The notes below the pieces were generated by a model, which had not been told where the DNA came from, ran no database searches, and worked only from the letters and a program-made list of their open reading frames with translations. The translations under genes and the position numbers were made by a program. Below are positions 55,256 through 64,000 of a stretch of 64,000 nt of DNA, one piece after another. Within the stretch, counting starts at the first letter, position 1; each line of letters begins with the position of its first letter. The DNA is from Amycolatopsis alba DSM 44262 (GTDB lineage Bacteria > Actinomycetota > Actinomycetes > Mycobacteriales > Pseudonocardiaceae). The DNA lies in the NCBI RefSeq assembly GCF_000384215.1, contig NZ_KB913032.1, positions 6,533,605 through 6,597,604 of the forward strand. Reading direction: 5' to 3'.

Positions 55256-55705
55256 TCACGGCACGCACCACTTGCCATCGCGCTTCTTGAGCGGGAAGGG
55301 CGTGTCCTTCTGGCCGCCGGCGCCCTCGACGTGCACGGTCACGGTGGCGGAGTCGCCGCCGACCGACGGCGGGCCGGGGACCGTCGCGGACACCTTGCCC
55401 GCCGCCTCCCACTTCCGCTTGAGCGCGGCCAGATCGGCCGACGACTGCTGGACGCAGGTGAGCTTGCCGAACGCCGTCGCGTCGTGGTTGACGATGGCCG
55501 CGGCGATCGCCTTGCCGACCACCTCGACCGCCGCCACGTCCGGATCCACCGGGACCGGACGGGACGAACCAGGCCACGACGTGGGTGTCACCGAGTCCGG
55601 CGCGGCGGGGTCGGAACCGGACGGGGCCACCAGAAGCAGCCCCACCACGATCCCGGCCACCACCGCGCCGCATCCGGCGAGAACGGCGATCAGCCTGCTG
55701 GACAC
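55256..55705 (-). CDS. Small membrane-anchored protein with NTF2-like outer domain
   Basis: 149 residues. One N-terminal helix (LIAVLAGCGAVVAGIVVGLLL) anchors a domain with AAVEVVGKAIAAAIVNHDAT, a cysteine in LTCVQQ and a C-terminal DGKWCVP. The same layout (VFNAYNTGDG, ACRSV, DLWCFTGAKR) is seen in the gene immediately upstream, so the two are probably paralogues with NTF2-like folds held by a Cys-Cys bond. GTG 55705 has TCAGGAACC upstream and lies 10 nt after that gene. No function known. Confidence 0.68.
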   Translation of the reverse strand: MSSRLIAVLAGCGAVVAGIVVGLLLVAPSGSDPAAPDSVTPTSWPGSSRPVPVDPDVAAVEVVGKAIAAAIVNHDATAFGKLTCVQQSSADLAALKRKWEAAGKVSATVPGPPSVGGDSATVTVHVEGAGGQKDTPFPLKKRDGKWCVP

Positions 55706-55715
55706 CGGTTCCTGA

Positions 55716-56564
55716 TCAGCGCTTCGCGCCGGTGAAGCACCAGAGGTCGGATTCCTTCTTGAAGTTGAGGACTCCCGTTTCGGTCTTGCCGTTCGTGGTG
55801 GCCGTGATCGGCAGCTTCGCGGTGTCCCCGCTGGTCGCGAGGTCCCCGGACTTCGTGAGCTTGAGGTCCTTGGCGATCGAGATGTCGTCCTTGGTGTTCA
55901 CACTGCGGCAGGCCGACTGCGCGACGGTCTTGCCGTCGCCCGTGTTGTATGCGTTGAACACGGCCTCCGAGACCTCTTCCGGCGTCGCCTTGCCCAGCGG
56001 GGCCGGGCCCGACCCCTTGGGTGTCGACGACGTGCTCGGCGAGCTGGACTTGCTCCGGGTCGAGGACGTGGACGGCTTCGAAGACGACGACGAACCGGTC
56101 GGGGCCGCGCTGCTCGAACTGGCAGGGGGCGCCGCGGTCTTGTTGTCGTCGCCCGAGTTCAGCGCGATGACGAGAGCGGTGACACCGCCACCGACCAGCA
56201 CGACCGCGCCGATCGCGATCCCGACGATCAGTCCGGTCTTCTTTTTCTTGGGCGGCTCGCCTCCGTAGCCGCCGCCTTCCGGCGGGTAGGCGTTGTAGCC
56301 ACCCTGCTGCTGTCCGTACGGATCCGCCTGGCCGAACTGCTGCGTGGCACCGGGGTATCCCTGCTGCGGCTGGGGGCCGCTCTGCGGGTAGCCGCCCTGC
56401 TGCTGGCCGTACGGGTCCTGCCCGTACTGACCGGGCTGCTGCTGGCCGTACTGGCCGCCACCGGGGTATCCCTGCTGCGGCTGGGGACCGCTCTGCGGGT
56501 ACCCGCCCTGCTGGCCGTACGGATCCTGTCCGTAGCCGCCGGGCTGTTGCGGCGGGTAAGTCAT
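55716..56564 (-). CDS. Membrane protein with Gln/Gly/Pro/Tyr-rich cytoplasmic tail and NTF2-like outer domain
   Basis: 282 residues. Residues 1-105 are low-complexity repeats (units like YGQDPYGQQQGGYPQSGPQ), then KKKK and one membrane helix (about 112-134), a Ser/Thr/Pro linker (about 140-185) and a folded domain (about 190-282) with two cysteines. The architecture is common in actinobacterial envelope proteins of unknown role; the repeat tail may mediate condensation or recruitment. ATG 56564 has AGGGGGC upstream. It is co-transcribed with the smaller paralogue downstream and divergent from mpa. Confidence 0.75.
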   Translation of the reverse strand: MTYPPQQPGGYGQDPYGQQGGYPQSGPQPQQGYPGGGQYGQQQPGQYGQDPYGQQQGGYPQSGPQPQQGYPGATQQFGQADPYGQQQGGYNAYPPEGGGYGGEPPKKKKTGLIVGIAIGAVVLVGGGVTALVIALNSGDDNKTAAPPASSSSAAPTGSSSSSKPSTSSTRSKSSSPSTSSTPKGSGPAPLGKATPEEVSEAVFNAYNTGDGKTVAQSACRSVNTKDDISIAKDLKLTKSGDLATSGDTAKLPITATTNGKTETGVLNFKKESDLWCFTGAKR

Positions 56565-56927
56565 GGCTGTTGCCCCCTAGCTGTTCTGCGAAAATGCTCA
56601 ACACGACCTGCCGGTCCGCCTCCCCGGCGAACGTCGGCCCGATGCTAGCCACCGAGCCGGATCGCCGCTCGATTAGGGCCGAACTGATACCGGAAACCCG
56701 TTTGCACCCGGACGGAGCCGGGTATCCCGCCGCAGGTCAGGGTAGGTGGACGGATTGTGACCATGAGAGTGCCGGACCCGGCACCGGGATGGCCTCTTGC
56801 GCGGCCTGAACGTACGTGCTGTCAGGTCGTCCGGAACGCGACGCGCCGATCTTGTGATGCGGAAAGGCCTTTTATTGTCGGTGATCGCCGGTACCGTGGA
56901 ATGAAAAGCACTCCGAGGAGGTGCCCA
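56565..56927. other. Intergenic region upstream of mpa
   Basis: 363 nt between divergent genes. Apart from the mpa ribosome-binding site CGAGGAGGTG at 56913-56922 nothing clear was recognised; an A/T-rich patch (CCTTTTATTG, about 56868) may belong to the mpa promoter. Confidence 0.5.
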
Positions 56928-58730
56928 ATGCATCATGACCTTCCCGGAGGTCGGCGCGAGGAGGCCGACCCTTCAGAAACGACCGGAGCTGGAACCACGT
57001 CCGACGAGCAGGCACGTCAAATTCGCTTCCTCGAGGAGGAAGTCGCCCTGCTGCGCCGGAAGCTCACCGATTCGCCACGTCAGAACCGAGTGCTGGAGCA
57101 GCGACTCGCCGAGGCGTCGGAACGCGTGAGCCAACTCACGGAACGCAACACAAAACTGGTCGAGACGCTCCGCGAGGCGCGTGGCCAGTTGCTCGCGTTG
57201 CGAGAGGAGGTCGACAGGCTGGCCCAGCCTCCGAGCGGTTACGGCGTGTTCGTGACCGCGTACGAGGACAACACGGTGGACGTGTTCACCGCGGGCCGCA
57301 AGATGCGGGTTTCGGTCTCACCCGCGGTCGAGGTCTCGTCGCTGCAGCGCGGACAGGCGTTGCGGCTCAACGAGGCGCTCACCGTCGTCGAAGGCGGTGA
57401 CTTCGAGAAGATCGGCGAGGTCTGCGCGCTGCGCGAGGTGCTGGCCCCGGACGTCGAGGGCGGCAGTCCCCGTGCGCTCGTGGTCGGGCACGCGGACGAG
57501 GAGCGGGTCGTCCTGCTCTCCGATCCGCTGGCCGAACAGCCCCTCAAGCCGGGTGATTCCCTGCTGGTCGACTCGAAAGCCGGGTACGCCTATGAGCGCG
57601 TGCCGAAGGCGGAGGTCGAGGATCTCGTGCTGGAGGAGGTGCCCGACGTCCGCTACGAGGACATCGGTGGCCTGACCCGGCAGATCGAGCAGATCCGCGA
57701 CGCCGTCGAGCTTCCGTTCCTGCACGCTGATCTCTACCAGGAGTACCAGCTGCGCCCGCCCAAGGGCGTGCTGCTCTACGGGCCTCCTGGCTGCGGTAAG
57801 ACCCTCATCGCCAAGGCGGTGGCCAACTCGCTCGCCAAGAAGGTCGCGGAAGCACGCGGCGACGCGGCGGACGGGAAGTCCTACTTCCTGAACATCAAGG
57901 GTCCGGAGCTGTTGAACAAGTTCGTCGGGGAGACCGAGCGGCATATCCGCCTGATCTTCCAGCGGGCTCGGGAAAAGGCCTCCGAGGGCACCCCGGTGAT
58001 CGTGTTCTTCGACGAGATGGACTCGATCTTCCGCACCCGCGGTTCGGGCGTGTCCTCCGACGTGGAGACCACGATCGTCCCGCAGCTGCTCTCGGAGATC
58101 GACGGTGTCGAGGGCCTGGAGAACGTCATCGTCATCGGCGCCTCCAACCGTGAAGACATGATCGACCCGGCGATCCTGCGGCCGGGCCGGCTCGACGTCA
58201 AGATCAAGATCGAGCGTCCGGACGCCGAAGGCGCGAAGGACATCTTCTCCAAGTACCTGTCCGACGGTCTGCCGATCCATTCGGACGACCTCGCCGAGTT
58301 CGGCGGCGATGTGCGGGCGACGTTCGACGCGATGATCCAGCACACGGTCGAGCGGATGTACGAGGAGACGGACGAGAACCGGTTCCTCGAGGTCACCTAC
58401 GCCAACGGTGACAAGGAGGTCCTGTACTTCCGTGACTTCAACTCGGGCGCGATGATCCAGAACATCGTGGACCGGGCGAAGAAGTCGGCCATCAAGTCCG
58501 TGCTGGAGACCAAGCAGCCCGGCCTGCGCGTGCAGCACCTGCTGGACGCGATCGTCGACGAGTTCGCGGAGAACGAGGATCTGCCCAACACCACCAACCC
58601 GGACGACTGGGCCCGGATCTCCGGCAAGAAGGGCGAGCGGATCGTCTACATCCGCACGCTCGTCACCGGCAAGAACCAGGATTCGGGACGGGCGATAGAC
58701 ACCGCCACGAACACCGGTCAGTACCTGTAA
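56928..58730 (+). CDS. mpa: Mycobacterial-type proteasome ATPase Mpa/ARC
   Basis: 600 residues. An N-terminal coiled coil (about 28-99, which binds Pup), tandem OB domains (about 100-245) and an AAA domain with [14 protein letters not shown] (about 285) and [12 protein letters not shown] (about 360). The C-terminus GQYL, with the penultimate tyrosine, docks on the 20S core. It unfolds pupylated proteins in a hexamer. ATG 56928 is supported by GAGGAGGTGCCC; an in-frame ATG at 56901 would add nine residues. The core genes prcB and prcA are not in this window. The counterpart is Rv2115c. Confidence 0.97.
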   Translation: MHHDLPGGRREEADPSETTGAGTTSDEQARQIRFLEEEVALLRRKLTDSPRQNRVLEQRLAEASERVSQLTERNTKLVETLREARGQLLALREEVDRLAQPPSGYGVFVTAYEDNTVDVFTAGRKMRVSVSPAVEVSSLQRGQALRLNEALTVVEGGDFEKIGEVCALREVLAPDVEGGSPRALVVGHADEERVVLLSDPLAEQPLKPGDSLLVDSKAGYAYERVPKAEVEDLVLEEVPDVRYEDIGGLTRQIEQIRDAVELPFLHADLYQEYQLRPPKGVLLYGPPGCGKTLIAKAVANSLAKKVAEARGDAADGKSYFLNIKGPELLNKFVGETERHIRLIFQRAREKASEGTPVIVFFDEMDSIFRTRGSGVSSDVETTIVPQLLSEIDGVEGLENVIVIGASNREDMIDPAILRPGRLDVKIKIERPDAEGAKDIFSKYLSDGLPIHSDDLAEFGGDVRATFDAMIQHTVERMYEETDENRFLEVTYANGDKEVLYFRDFNSGAMIQNIVDRAKKSAIKSVLETKQPGLRVQHLLDAIVDEFAENEDLPNTTNPDDWARISGKKGERIVYIRTLVTGKNQDSGRAIDTATNTGQYL

Positions 58731-58736
58731 GAGCAA

Positions 58737-58783
58737 GCCGAAGGGCCCTTCGCCGCAGGACACGCGGTGAAGGGCCCTTCGGC
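58737..58783. terminator. Bidirectional terminator between mpa and the EamA gene
   Basis: GCCGAAGGGCCCTTCGCCGC (58737-58756) pairs with 58764-58783 apart from one mismatch, around a 7-nt loop. It starts 7 nt after the mpa stop and abuts the convergent stop at 58783. Confidence 0.8.
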
Positions 58784-59745
58784 TATGCGGCTACGGCTTC
58801 CTCGACCTTCTTGCGCGGGCTCAGTCGCCCGTGCGCGGCCAGGATCCCGAGAACGACGAGCAACGCGCCGACGGGCTGATTCCACGCCAACGGTTCGTCG
58901 AGGACCAGGACGCCGAGCAGCACTCCGACGACGGGTGTGAGGTAGGTCACCGCCGACGCGTTCGACGCGCCCCACGCGGCGATGATCGACGCGTTCCAGG
59001 CGTACGCGAGCCCGGTGCCCAGCGCCCCGAGCGCGATCATGCTGAGGACGATCGTCGTGTCGAGGTGTACCGGTGTCGTCGCGATGAACGGCGCGAGCAC
59101 CAGCATCACGACGGCGCCACAGCTGACCTGCCCGAGCGCGATGGTCGGCGCGTCCAGGTTCCGCCAGGAGATGAACCGCCGCACGTAGACGAACGAGATC
59201 CCGTAGCAGGTCGTCGCGCCGAGGCACGCCAGTTGCGCGGTCAGTTCGTGAGAGACGTCGATCCCTTGCCAGACCCCGACGATGGTGAGCACGCCGAGGA
59301 AGCCGAGGATGAGGCCGCTCGTCCTGGCCTTCGTGAACCGCTCGGACGGCAGGGCGGCCGCGGCGATGAGCATGGTGATCAGCGGCGTCGTCGCGTTGAA
59401 GATGCTGGCGAGCCCGGAGGAGATGTACTGCTCCGCCCAGGAGAACAGCAGGAACGGGATGACGCACAGCAGCACGGAGACGACCGCGAGATGGCCCCAG
59501 ACGGCCGGATCGCGGGGGAGCGGTTTACGACGCCAGGCCGCGATGACGATCAGCGCCACCGCGCCGAGGCAGACACGGGAAAGCGCCACCTGGGCGGGCG
59601 ACAAACCGGTGAGGCCGATTTTGATGAACAGAAAACTCGCGCCCCATACGATCGCGAGTGCCGCGAATCGGATCGCGATACCGAAACGTCCCAATTGTCC
59701 TTCTCTCGAGTTCCTGACTTCGAGCCCAGTGAATCGGGAATCCAC
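58783..59745 (-). CDS. EamA/DMT-family transporter
   Basis: 320 residues with ten helices in two EamA repeats: ALAIVWGASFLFIKIGLTGLS begins the first, CYGISFVYVRRFISWRNLDA the second, closing with YLTPVVGVLLGVLVLDEPL. Family members export amino acids or other metabolites; the substrate is unknown. GTG 59745 has CTGGAGCG upstream. It is divergent from the small helical protein at 59838. It is an insertion relative to the remembered mpa-dop order of M. tuberculosis. Confidence 0.87.
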   Translation of the reverse strand: MDSRFTGLEVRNSREGQLGRFGIAIRFAALAIVWGASFLFIKIGLTGLSPAQVALSRVCLGAVALIVIAAWRRKPLPRDPAVWGHLAVVSVLLCVIPFLLFSWAEQYISSGLASIFNATTPLITMLIAAAALPSERFTKARTSGLILGFLGVLTIVGVWQGIDVSHELTAQLACLGATTCYGISFVYVRRFISWRNLDAPTIALGQVSCGAVVMLVLAPFIATTPVHLDTTIVLSMIALGALGTGLAYAWNASIIAAWGASNASAVTYLTPVVGVLLGVLVLDEPLAWNQPVGALLVVLGILAAHGRLSPRKKVEEAVAA

Positions 59746-59837
59746 TTTGCGCTCCAGCGGTTTTCGGACGATGTGTTCAAGGCCTCGCGCGTGGCGGTAC
59801 GCCGTGTCGGGCGTATAACGACCTATACTGACCGGCT

Positions 59838-60182
59838 GTGAGCGAATCCTCCGGGCGCCCGCGCGCGCCGATCACCGAAGCCGATGTCCTGGCGTGGCTG
59901 GAAACGACGGCTGCCGCCGTCCAGGCGGGGGAGGTGAGCGCCCCCGAGCTCATCGAAATCCTGGGGGAGCTGCGACGCGCCTCCGCGGCCTGCGCCGACG
60001 CGTCCGATTGGGCGCTGCTCGCCGCCAGGGAGGAGGGCGCCAGCCTCCGTCAGATCGCGCCGGTCTTCGGCAAGGGTTACGTTCGGGCTCCGGCTGCCCG
60101 CCTCGAAAAGCTCCACCGGCAGGCGCAGAACTCGGGCCAGTGGCTCGCGATCCTCCGCCACAAGAACGAAGGAGCCCGGTGA
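59838..60182 (+). CDS. Small helix-turn-helix-like protein
   Basis: 114 residues, helical, with SAPELIEILGELRRASAACA and REEGASLRQIAPVFGKGYVR, the latter shaped like a sigma-70 region 4-type or phage helix-turn-helix (GASLRQIAPVFG). No catalytic motif. TATACT (59824-59829) lies 8 nt before GTG 59838 and GTATA-N6-TATAC (59813-59828) overlaps it, suggesting a leaderless, possibly self-regulated message. Its stop overlaps the aldo/keto reductase start in GTGA, so the two are co-translated. Confidence 0.65.
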   Translation: MSESSGRPRAPITEADVLAWLETTAAAVQAGEVSAPELIEILGELRRASAACADASDWALLAAREEGASLRQIAPVFGKGYVRAPAARLEKLHRQAQNSGQWLAILRHKNEGAR

Positions 60183-61126
60183 CAGACTCGGAGATCGGCG
60201 ACCGGATCGCCGTCGGACTGGCGGCGCTCGGCAGGCCCGCGTACATCAACCTCGGCCGGGTCGAAGCGCTGCCGCCCGGACGCGAGTTCGGGGCGATGCG
60301 CGCGGCGACCTATGCCGTGCTGGACGACGCGTACCGCGCGGGCGTCCGGTGGATCGACGTCGCCCGTTCGTATGGTTCCTCGGAGGAGTTCCTCGCCGGC
60401 TGGCTCGCCGATCGCGCCCACCACGACGTGACGGTGTCGAGTAAATGGGGCTACCGCTACGTCGGTGAGTGGAAACTCGACGCGGAGGTGCACGAGGTCA
60501 AGGAGCACACCGCGGCGCGGTTCGCCGAGCAGTGGGCGGAAACCGTTGACCTGCTGGGGAAAGCCGTCTCGCTCTACCAGGTCCATTCGCTCACTGTGGA
60601 CAGTCCGCTGTTCGCCGACGAGCGGCTGATCGGCGCGCTGGCGGAACTCGCCGCGGACGGTGTCCCGGTCGGGTTCTCCACGTCCGGCCCCGCGCAGGCC
60701 GACGCGGTCCGCCGGGCGTTCGAGCTGGAAGTGGCCGGAACGCCGGTCTTCAGTGCCGTGCAGTCGACGTGGAACCTGCTCGAACCCTCCGTCGGGCCGG
60801 CGCTCGCCGAGGCGCAAGCCGCCGGGAAACGGGTACTGGTCAAGGAAACCGTCGCGAACGGACGGCTTGTCGTCGAGCCGCCGCCGACGCTCGCGCGGAT
60901 CGCACGGGAGCACGAGGTCGGCCCGGACGCGGTGGCGATCGCGGCGGTGCTCGCGCAGGACTGGCGGCCGGTCGCCGTCGTCGGGCCGTCGAGCACGGCC
61001 CAGCTGGCGGAGAACCTCCTTGCCACGAAGGCGAAGCCGACCGACGGCGAACTCGAGGAGCTGGCCGCGCTCGCCGAAGAACCGGTCGCCTACTGGCGGC
61101 ACAGGTCCTGCCTCGGCTGGCACTGA
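60179..61126 (+). CDS. Aldo/keto reductase family protein
   Basis: 315 residues forming a TIM barrel. The tetrad is partly visible: DVARSYGSSEEFLAGWL gives Asp and Tyr, VSSKWGYRY the lysine, YQVHSLTVDS the histidine; the C-terminal VVGPSSTAQLAENLLA resembles the NADPH-binding GASS-QL segment. The enzyme probably reduces a carbonyl with NADPH, substrate unknown. The glycine-rich N-terminus is slightly divergent (GLAALGRPAYINLGR). Translation is coupled to the preceding small gene. Confidence 0.84.
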   Translation: MTDSEIGDRIAVGLAALGRPAYINLGRVEALPPGREFGAMRAATYAVLDDAYRAGVRWIDVARSYGSSEEFLAGWLADRAHHDVTVSSKWGYRYVGEWKLDAEVHEVKEHTAARFAEQWAETVDLLGKAVSLYQVHSLTVDSPLFADERLIGALAELAADGVPVGFSTSGPAQADAVRRAFELEVAGTPVFSAVQSTWNLLEPSVGPALAEAQAAGKRVLVKETVANGRLVVEPPPTLARIAREHEVGPDAVAIAAVLAQDWRPVAVVGPSSTAQLAENLLATKAKPTDGELEELAALAEEPVAYWRHRSCLGWH

Positions 61127-61181
61127 GGGGCTGGACTAGTCTCGCGGCAAACGTCAGGTGGGACACCGGGGAGGCTCGAGG

Positions 61182-61787
61182 GTGCGTCATCGGCAGGTGC
61201 TCGCGGTGGCGACGGTCGCGCTGTTCGGTCTGTCGGGATGCGCGGACCGTCCCAACGACCTGGACACCTACTACGACGACCCGTCACCGACGCCCACGGT
61301 CGAACCCGTGCAGCCTTCGGTCAAGCCGCAGGCCGCCCCGGTCCCGCCGCCGTCGACGCAGGCTCCGGTCCCCGTCGCCGTTTCCGCCGCGTTGCTCACC
61401 GACGAAGACGTTGCCGAGGAAGAGGTCGTCCCCGGCGAGAGCAAGGTGTCCGGCTGTCTGACCGGTCTGACCCGCGGCACGAGCCGTTCGGCGACGTGGT
61501 CGTACCCGAGCGGTTCGACGCTGGAGCATCAGGTCACCGAGTACACCGACCGCGACGCCTCCGACGTCGTCACCCAGGCGGACTGCGAAGGCAAGAAGCT
61601 CACGCTGACGAAGCCATCCGGCATCGAAGCCCAGCGCGCTTGGTGCGCGGGCACCACGTGCACGGTGTTGCTCGCCAAGGGGAAACTCGTCTCCGCCCTC
61701 AGCGTGACCGCCGGAACCGAGGCTCGGGCGACGGACGCGGCGAAGCGGCTGCTGCCGGTCGTCGCGCAGCGCCTCCGTTCGGCCTAG
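61182..61787 (+). CDS. Lipoprotein of unknown function
   Basis: 201 residues. A lipoprotein signal VRHRQVLAVATVALFGLSGC ends in the lipobox, followed by a Pro/Thr/Val-rich linker (about 30-75) and a domain with cysteines in VSGCLTGL, TQADCEGKK and AWCAGTTC, probably disulfide-bonded outside the membrane. GTG 61182 is preceded by GGGGAGGC. The stop overlaps the convergent NUDIX stop by 4 nt. No family could be named. Confidence 0.75.
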   Translation: MRHRQVLAVATVALFGLSGCADRPNDLDTYYDDPSPTPTVEPVQPSVKPQAAPVPPPSTQAPVPVAVSAALLTDEDVAEEEVVPGESKVSGCLTGLTRGTSRSATWSYPSGSTLEHQVTEYTDRDASDVVTQADCEGKKLTLTKPSGIEAQRAWCAGTTCTVLLAKGKLVSALSVTAGTEARATDAAKRLLPVVAQRLRSA

Positions 61788-62311
61788 CCCTCGTCTTCCC
61801 GCCGGAACCACTCCAACGCGCCCAGGCGCCCGTCCGGGATGAACCGGCTCTCCGGATCGTCGAGCCACGAACGCAACTCGGGCAACGTCAGCCAGCGTCC
61901 TTCGACCACTTCGGACTCCTGATGGACGAAGGGGCCGTCCCAGCGCGTTTCGAAGGCGAAGTTGTGGGCCCGGATCGTCTCGTCGTCGGTGACATGGACG
62001 AAAAGCGGCCGCAGTTCCGCTCCGTGAACACCCAGTTCTTCAGCCAGTTCACGGCGCGCGCACTCCTCCGGCGTCTCGCCCGCCGCGACGATGCCGCCCG
62101 CCCAGCAGTCCCATGTGGAGGGATAGACGTCCTTGGTGGCCGTACGGAGATGCACGTAGACGCGGCTTCCGTCACCCGAACGGACCAACACCACGCCCGC
62201 CGCGTGCCAGAGCCCTTCGGCGCGGACCCTGGCGCGAGTTGCCGCTCCCACCACGGTTCCGGCGAGGTCATAGAGCGCAACGAGTTCGTCACTGCCTGAC
62301 ATGGGGGGCAT
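61784..62311 (-). CDS. NUDIX hydrolase
   Basis: 175 residues. The Nudix box is [20 protein letters not shown] followed by LG (GX5EX7REUXEEXGU), within a fold that starts [15 protein letters not shown]. Proteins beginning in this way resemble IPP isomerase-like and YfcD-type NUDIX enzymes; the substrate is unknown. ATG 62311 is taken because GGAG lies 10 nt upstream; ATG 62302 (MSGSDEL) is an equal alternative. It is divergent from dop, whose start is only 34 nt away. Confidence 0.85.
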   Translation of the reverse strand: MPPMSGSDELVALYDLAGTVVGAATRARVRAEGLWHAAGVVLVRSGDGSRVYVHLRTATKDVYPSTWDCWAGGIVAAGETPEECARRELAEELGVHGAELRPLFVHVTDDETIRAHNFAFETRWDGPFVHQESEVVEGRWLTLPELRSWLDDPESRFIPDGRLGALEWFRREDEG

Positions 62312-62345
62312 CGTCGCACGGCTCCGACCCCGTAGGGTGGTGGGT

Positions 62346-63848
62346 ATGCGGCGGATCATGGGAACCGAAGTCGAGTACGGCATCGCGGTGCCGGGCGACG
62401 CGACGGCGAACCCGGTACTTACCTCGACCCAGGTCGTGCTGGCCTACGCGGCCGCGGCGGACATCCCGCGGGCAAGGCGGGCACGGTGGGACTACGAGGT
62501 GGAATCGCCCTTGCGCGACGCCCGTGGTTTCGACCTGACCGGCCCGAGCGGTCCGGGGCACGACCCGGACGTCGAGGACCTCGGCGCGGCGAACGTGATC
62601 CTGACCAACGGGGCACGGCTGTACGTCGACCACGCTCACCCGGAGTACTCGGCGCCCGAGGTGACCAACGCGCGCGACGCGGTCATCTGGGACAAGGCGG
62701 GGGAGCGGGTCATGGAGGAGGCGGCGCGCAAGGCCGCCACCGTCCCCGGCCAGCCGCCGTTGCAGTTGTACAAGAACAACGTCGACGGCAAGGGCGCGAG
62801 CTACGGCACGCACGAGAACTACCTCATGCAGCGTTCGACGCCGTTCACCGCGGTGATCGCCGGGCTGACGCCGTTCTTCGTCTCCCGCCAGGTGATCACC
62901 GGTTCGGGTCGCGTCGGTGTCGGGCAGCAGAGCGAGGAGGCGGGCTTCCAGCTCTCGCAGCGCTCCGACTACATCGAGGTCGAGGTCGGCCTGGAGACGA
63001 CACTCAAGCGCGGCATCATCAACACCCGCGACGAACCGCACGCCGACGCGGACAAGTACCGGCGGCTGCACGTCATCATCGGCGACGCGAACCTGGCCGA
63101 ATACTCGACGTACCTCAAGGTCGGGACCACGGCGCTGGTGCTGGACCTGATCGAGGCCGGCATCCGGTTCGACGATCTCAAACTGGACGAGCCGGTGCGG
63201 GCGGTGCACCAGATCAGCCACGACCCGACGCTGAAGGCGAAGGTGTCGCTGGCCAACGGGCGGAAGTACACCGGGCTGGACCTGCAGTTCGCCTACCACG
63301 AGATCGCGTCGGCGAACCTGGAGCGGACCGGTGCGGACGAGGCCTCCAAGGAGGTCCTGCGGGTCTGGGGCGAGATCCTGGACGCGCTGGCGCGGGACCC
63401 CCAGGAATGCGCGGACAGGCTGGACTGGCCGGCGAAGCTGCGGTTGCTCGAGGGCTACCGCGCGCGCGACCAGCTGGCCTGGGGTGCGCCGCGGTTGCGG
63501 CTGGTCGACCTGCAGTACTCGGATGTCCGGCTGGACAAGGGCCTGTACAACAGGCTCGTCACCAGGGGTTCCATGAAGCGCCTGGTGACCGAGGAGGAGG
63601 TGCTGGAGGCGATCACGACCCCGCCTTCGGACACCAGGGCCTATTTCCGGGGCCGCACGCTGGAGAAGTACGCCAACTCCATCGCCGCGGCTTCCTGGGA
63701 CTCGGTCATCTTCGACGTCGGCAGGGAATCGCTGGTGCGGATCCCGACGTTGGAGCCGCTGCGGGGCACGAAGGCCCACGTGGGGAAGTTGCTGGACGAC
63801 TCCGCGACCGCCGAGGAGCTGGTGGAGGCGCTCACCGGTTCGGACTAG
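62346..63848 (+). CDS. dop: Depupylase/deamidase of Pup
   Basis: 500 residues, the usual Dop length. It belongs to the glutamine synthetase-like carboxylate-amine ligase fold: [18 protein letters not shown] at the N-terminus, the Dop-specific loop around [19 protein letters not shown] (absent from the ligase PafA), [17 protein letters not shown] and YGTHENYLM. It deamidates the Pup C-terminal glutamine and removes Pup from substrates. TAGGGT (62333-62338) is 7 nt before the ATG, a leaderless start. pup follows 97 nt downstream. Confidence 0.97.
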   Translation: MRRIMGTEVEYGIAVPGDATANPVLTSTQVVLAYAAAADIPRARRARWDYEVESPLRDARGFDLTGPSGPGHDPDVEDLGAANVILTNGARLYVDHAHPEYSAPEVTNARDAVIWDKAGERVMEEAARKAATVPGQPPLQLYKNNVDGKGASYGTHENYLMQRSTPFTAVIAGLTPFFVSRQVITGSGRVGVGQQSEEAGFQLSQRSDYIEVEVGLETTLKRGIINTRDEPHADADKYRRLHVIIGDANLAEYSTYLKVGTTALVLDLIEAGIRFDDLKLDEPVRAVHQISHDPTLKAKVSLANGRKYTGLDLQFAYHEIASANLERTGADEASKEVLRVWGEILDALARDPQECADRLDWPAKLRLLEGYRARDQLAWGAPRLRLVDLQYSDVRLDKGLYNRLVTRGSMKRLVTEEEVLEAITTPPSDTRAYFRGRTLEKYANSIAAASWDSVIFDVGRESLVRIPTLEPLRGTKAHVGKLLDDSATAEELVEALTGSD

Positions 63849-63945
63849 CGGTATTTCCTTTCATCGGGGTTAAGCGATCACGGATCCCACGGAATGTCGG
63901 GACCGCTGGGTAGGCTAGGAAACATCGGCCACACCGGGAGGCGAG

Positions 63946-64000
63946 ATGGCTCAGGAAAAGATCGAAAAGCACGGCGGAGGCGACTCGGACGAAGAGTTCG
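63946..64000 (+). CDS. pup: Prokaryotic ubiquitin-like protein Pup (partial)
   Basis: The first 18 residues, MAQEKIEKHGGGDSDEEF, are seen before the right edge. The N-terminus and the position directly after dop identify Pup, the small disordered protein attached to lysines to mark proteins for the proteasome. GGGAGGCGAG lies just upstream of ATG 63946. The C-terminal GGQ or GGE is outside the window. Confidence 0.95.
   Translation, partial: MAQEKIEKHGGGDSDEEF

Overview
The window is high-GC, densely packed DNA from an actinomycete, most probably a member of the Pseudonocardiaceae such as Amycolatopsis. This rests on the combination of mycothiol synthesis (mshC), the Pup-proteasome genes (mpa, dop, pup), a mabA-inhA pair followed at a distance by an actinobacterial ferrochelatase with C-terminal cysteines, heavy GTG start use, and many start codons placed 6-8 nt after a TANNNT hexamer (leaderless transcripts). 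The genus is an inference.

Two conserved actinobacterial backbones are joined here, judged against remembered Mycobacterium tuberculosis gene order. Backbone 1 (about 4.4-28.4 kb) follows Rv1475c-Rv1485: acn, NlpC/P60 hydrolase, moxR-DUF58-VWA, fabG1-inhA, hemH. It is split by accessory inserts: a HAF-repeat secreted protein, trmL, phoD, a thioesterase, a secreted esterase and a kgtP / two-component / TAXI operon (12.7-23.2 kb), then a SnoaL-like protein, an MFS pump and a TetR (25.0-27.3 kb). Backbone 2 (38.7-64.0 kb) follows Rv2130c back to Rv2112c: mshC, PAC2 protein, hisE-hisG, RecB-like nuclease, trmI, mpa, dop, pup (cut by the right edge).

Between and around them: 0-3.6 kb holds an MFS pump with a divergent LysR regulator, a small discoidin-type secreted protein and an MgtC-family protein; 28.4-33.1 kb holds repeat-rich noncoding DNA, a frameshifted lipoprotein, a TetR, an alpha/beta hydrolase and membrane or hypothetical proteins; 33.1-36.5 kb holds a second AAA-VWA pair; 36.5-38.6 kb holds a P450 and a divergent MerR/TipAS regulator; 40.0-44.2 kb holds two divergent resistance-type operons (MarR with an ABC-F protein, ArsR-like regulator with an MFS pump), each with a clear dyad operator; 46.3-49.0 kb holds a HAD phosphatase and an Ada-AlkA fusion with Ogt.

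The most interesting items are: the kgtP-RR-HK-TAXI operon, a candidate 2-oxoglutarate sensing and uptake system in which the TAXI binding protein lacks TRAP membrane subunits; an AcnR-type operator inside the acn promoter; several precise operator dyads placed on promoters; a recurring family of perfect hairpins with a GAAGGCC(C/T)CCTT core; and a fold-back repeat present in two places. No tRNA, rRNA, CRISPR array, insertion sequence or prophage was recognised. Coordinates and starts come from reading frames, Shine-Dalgarno sequences and -10-like hexamers by eye; no database search was run.
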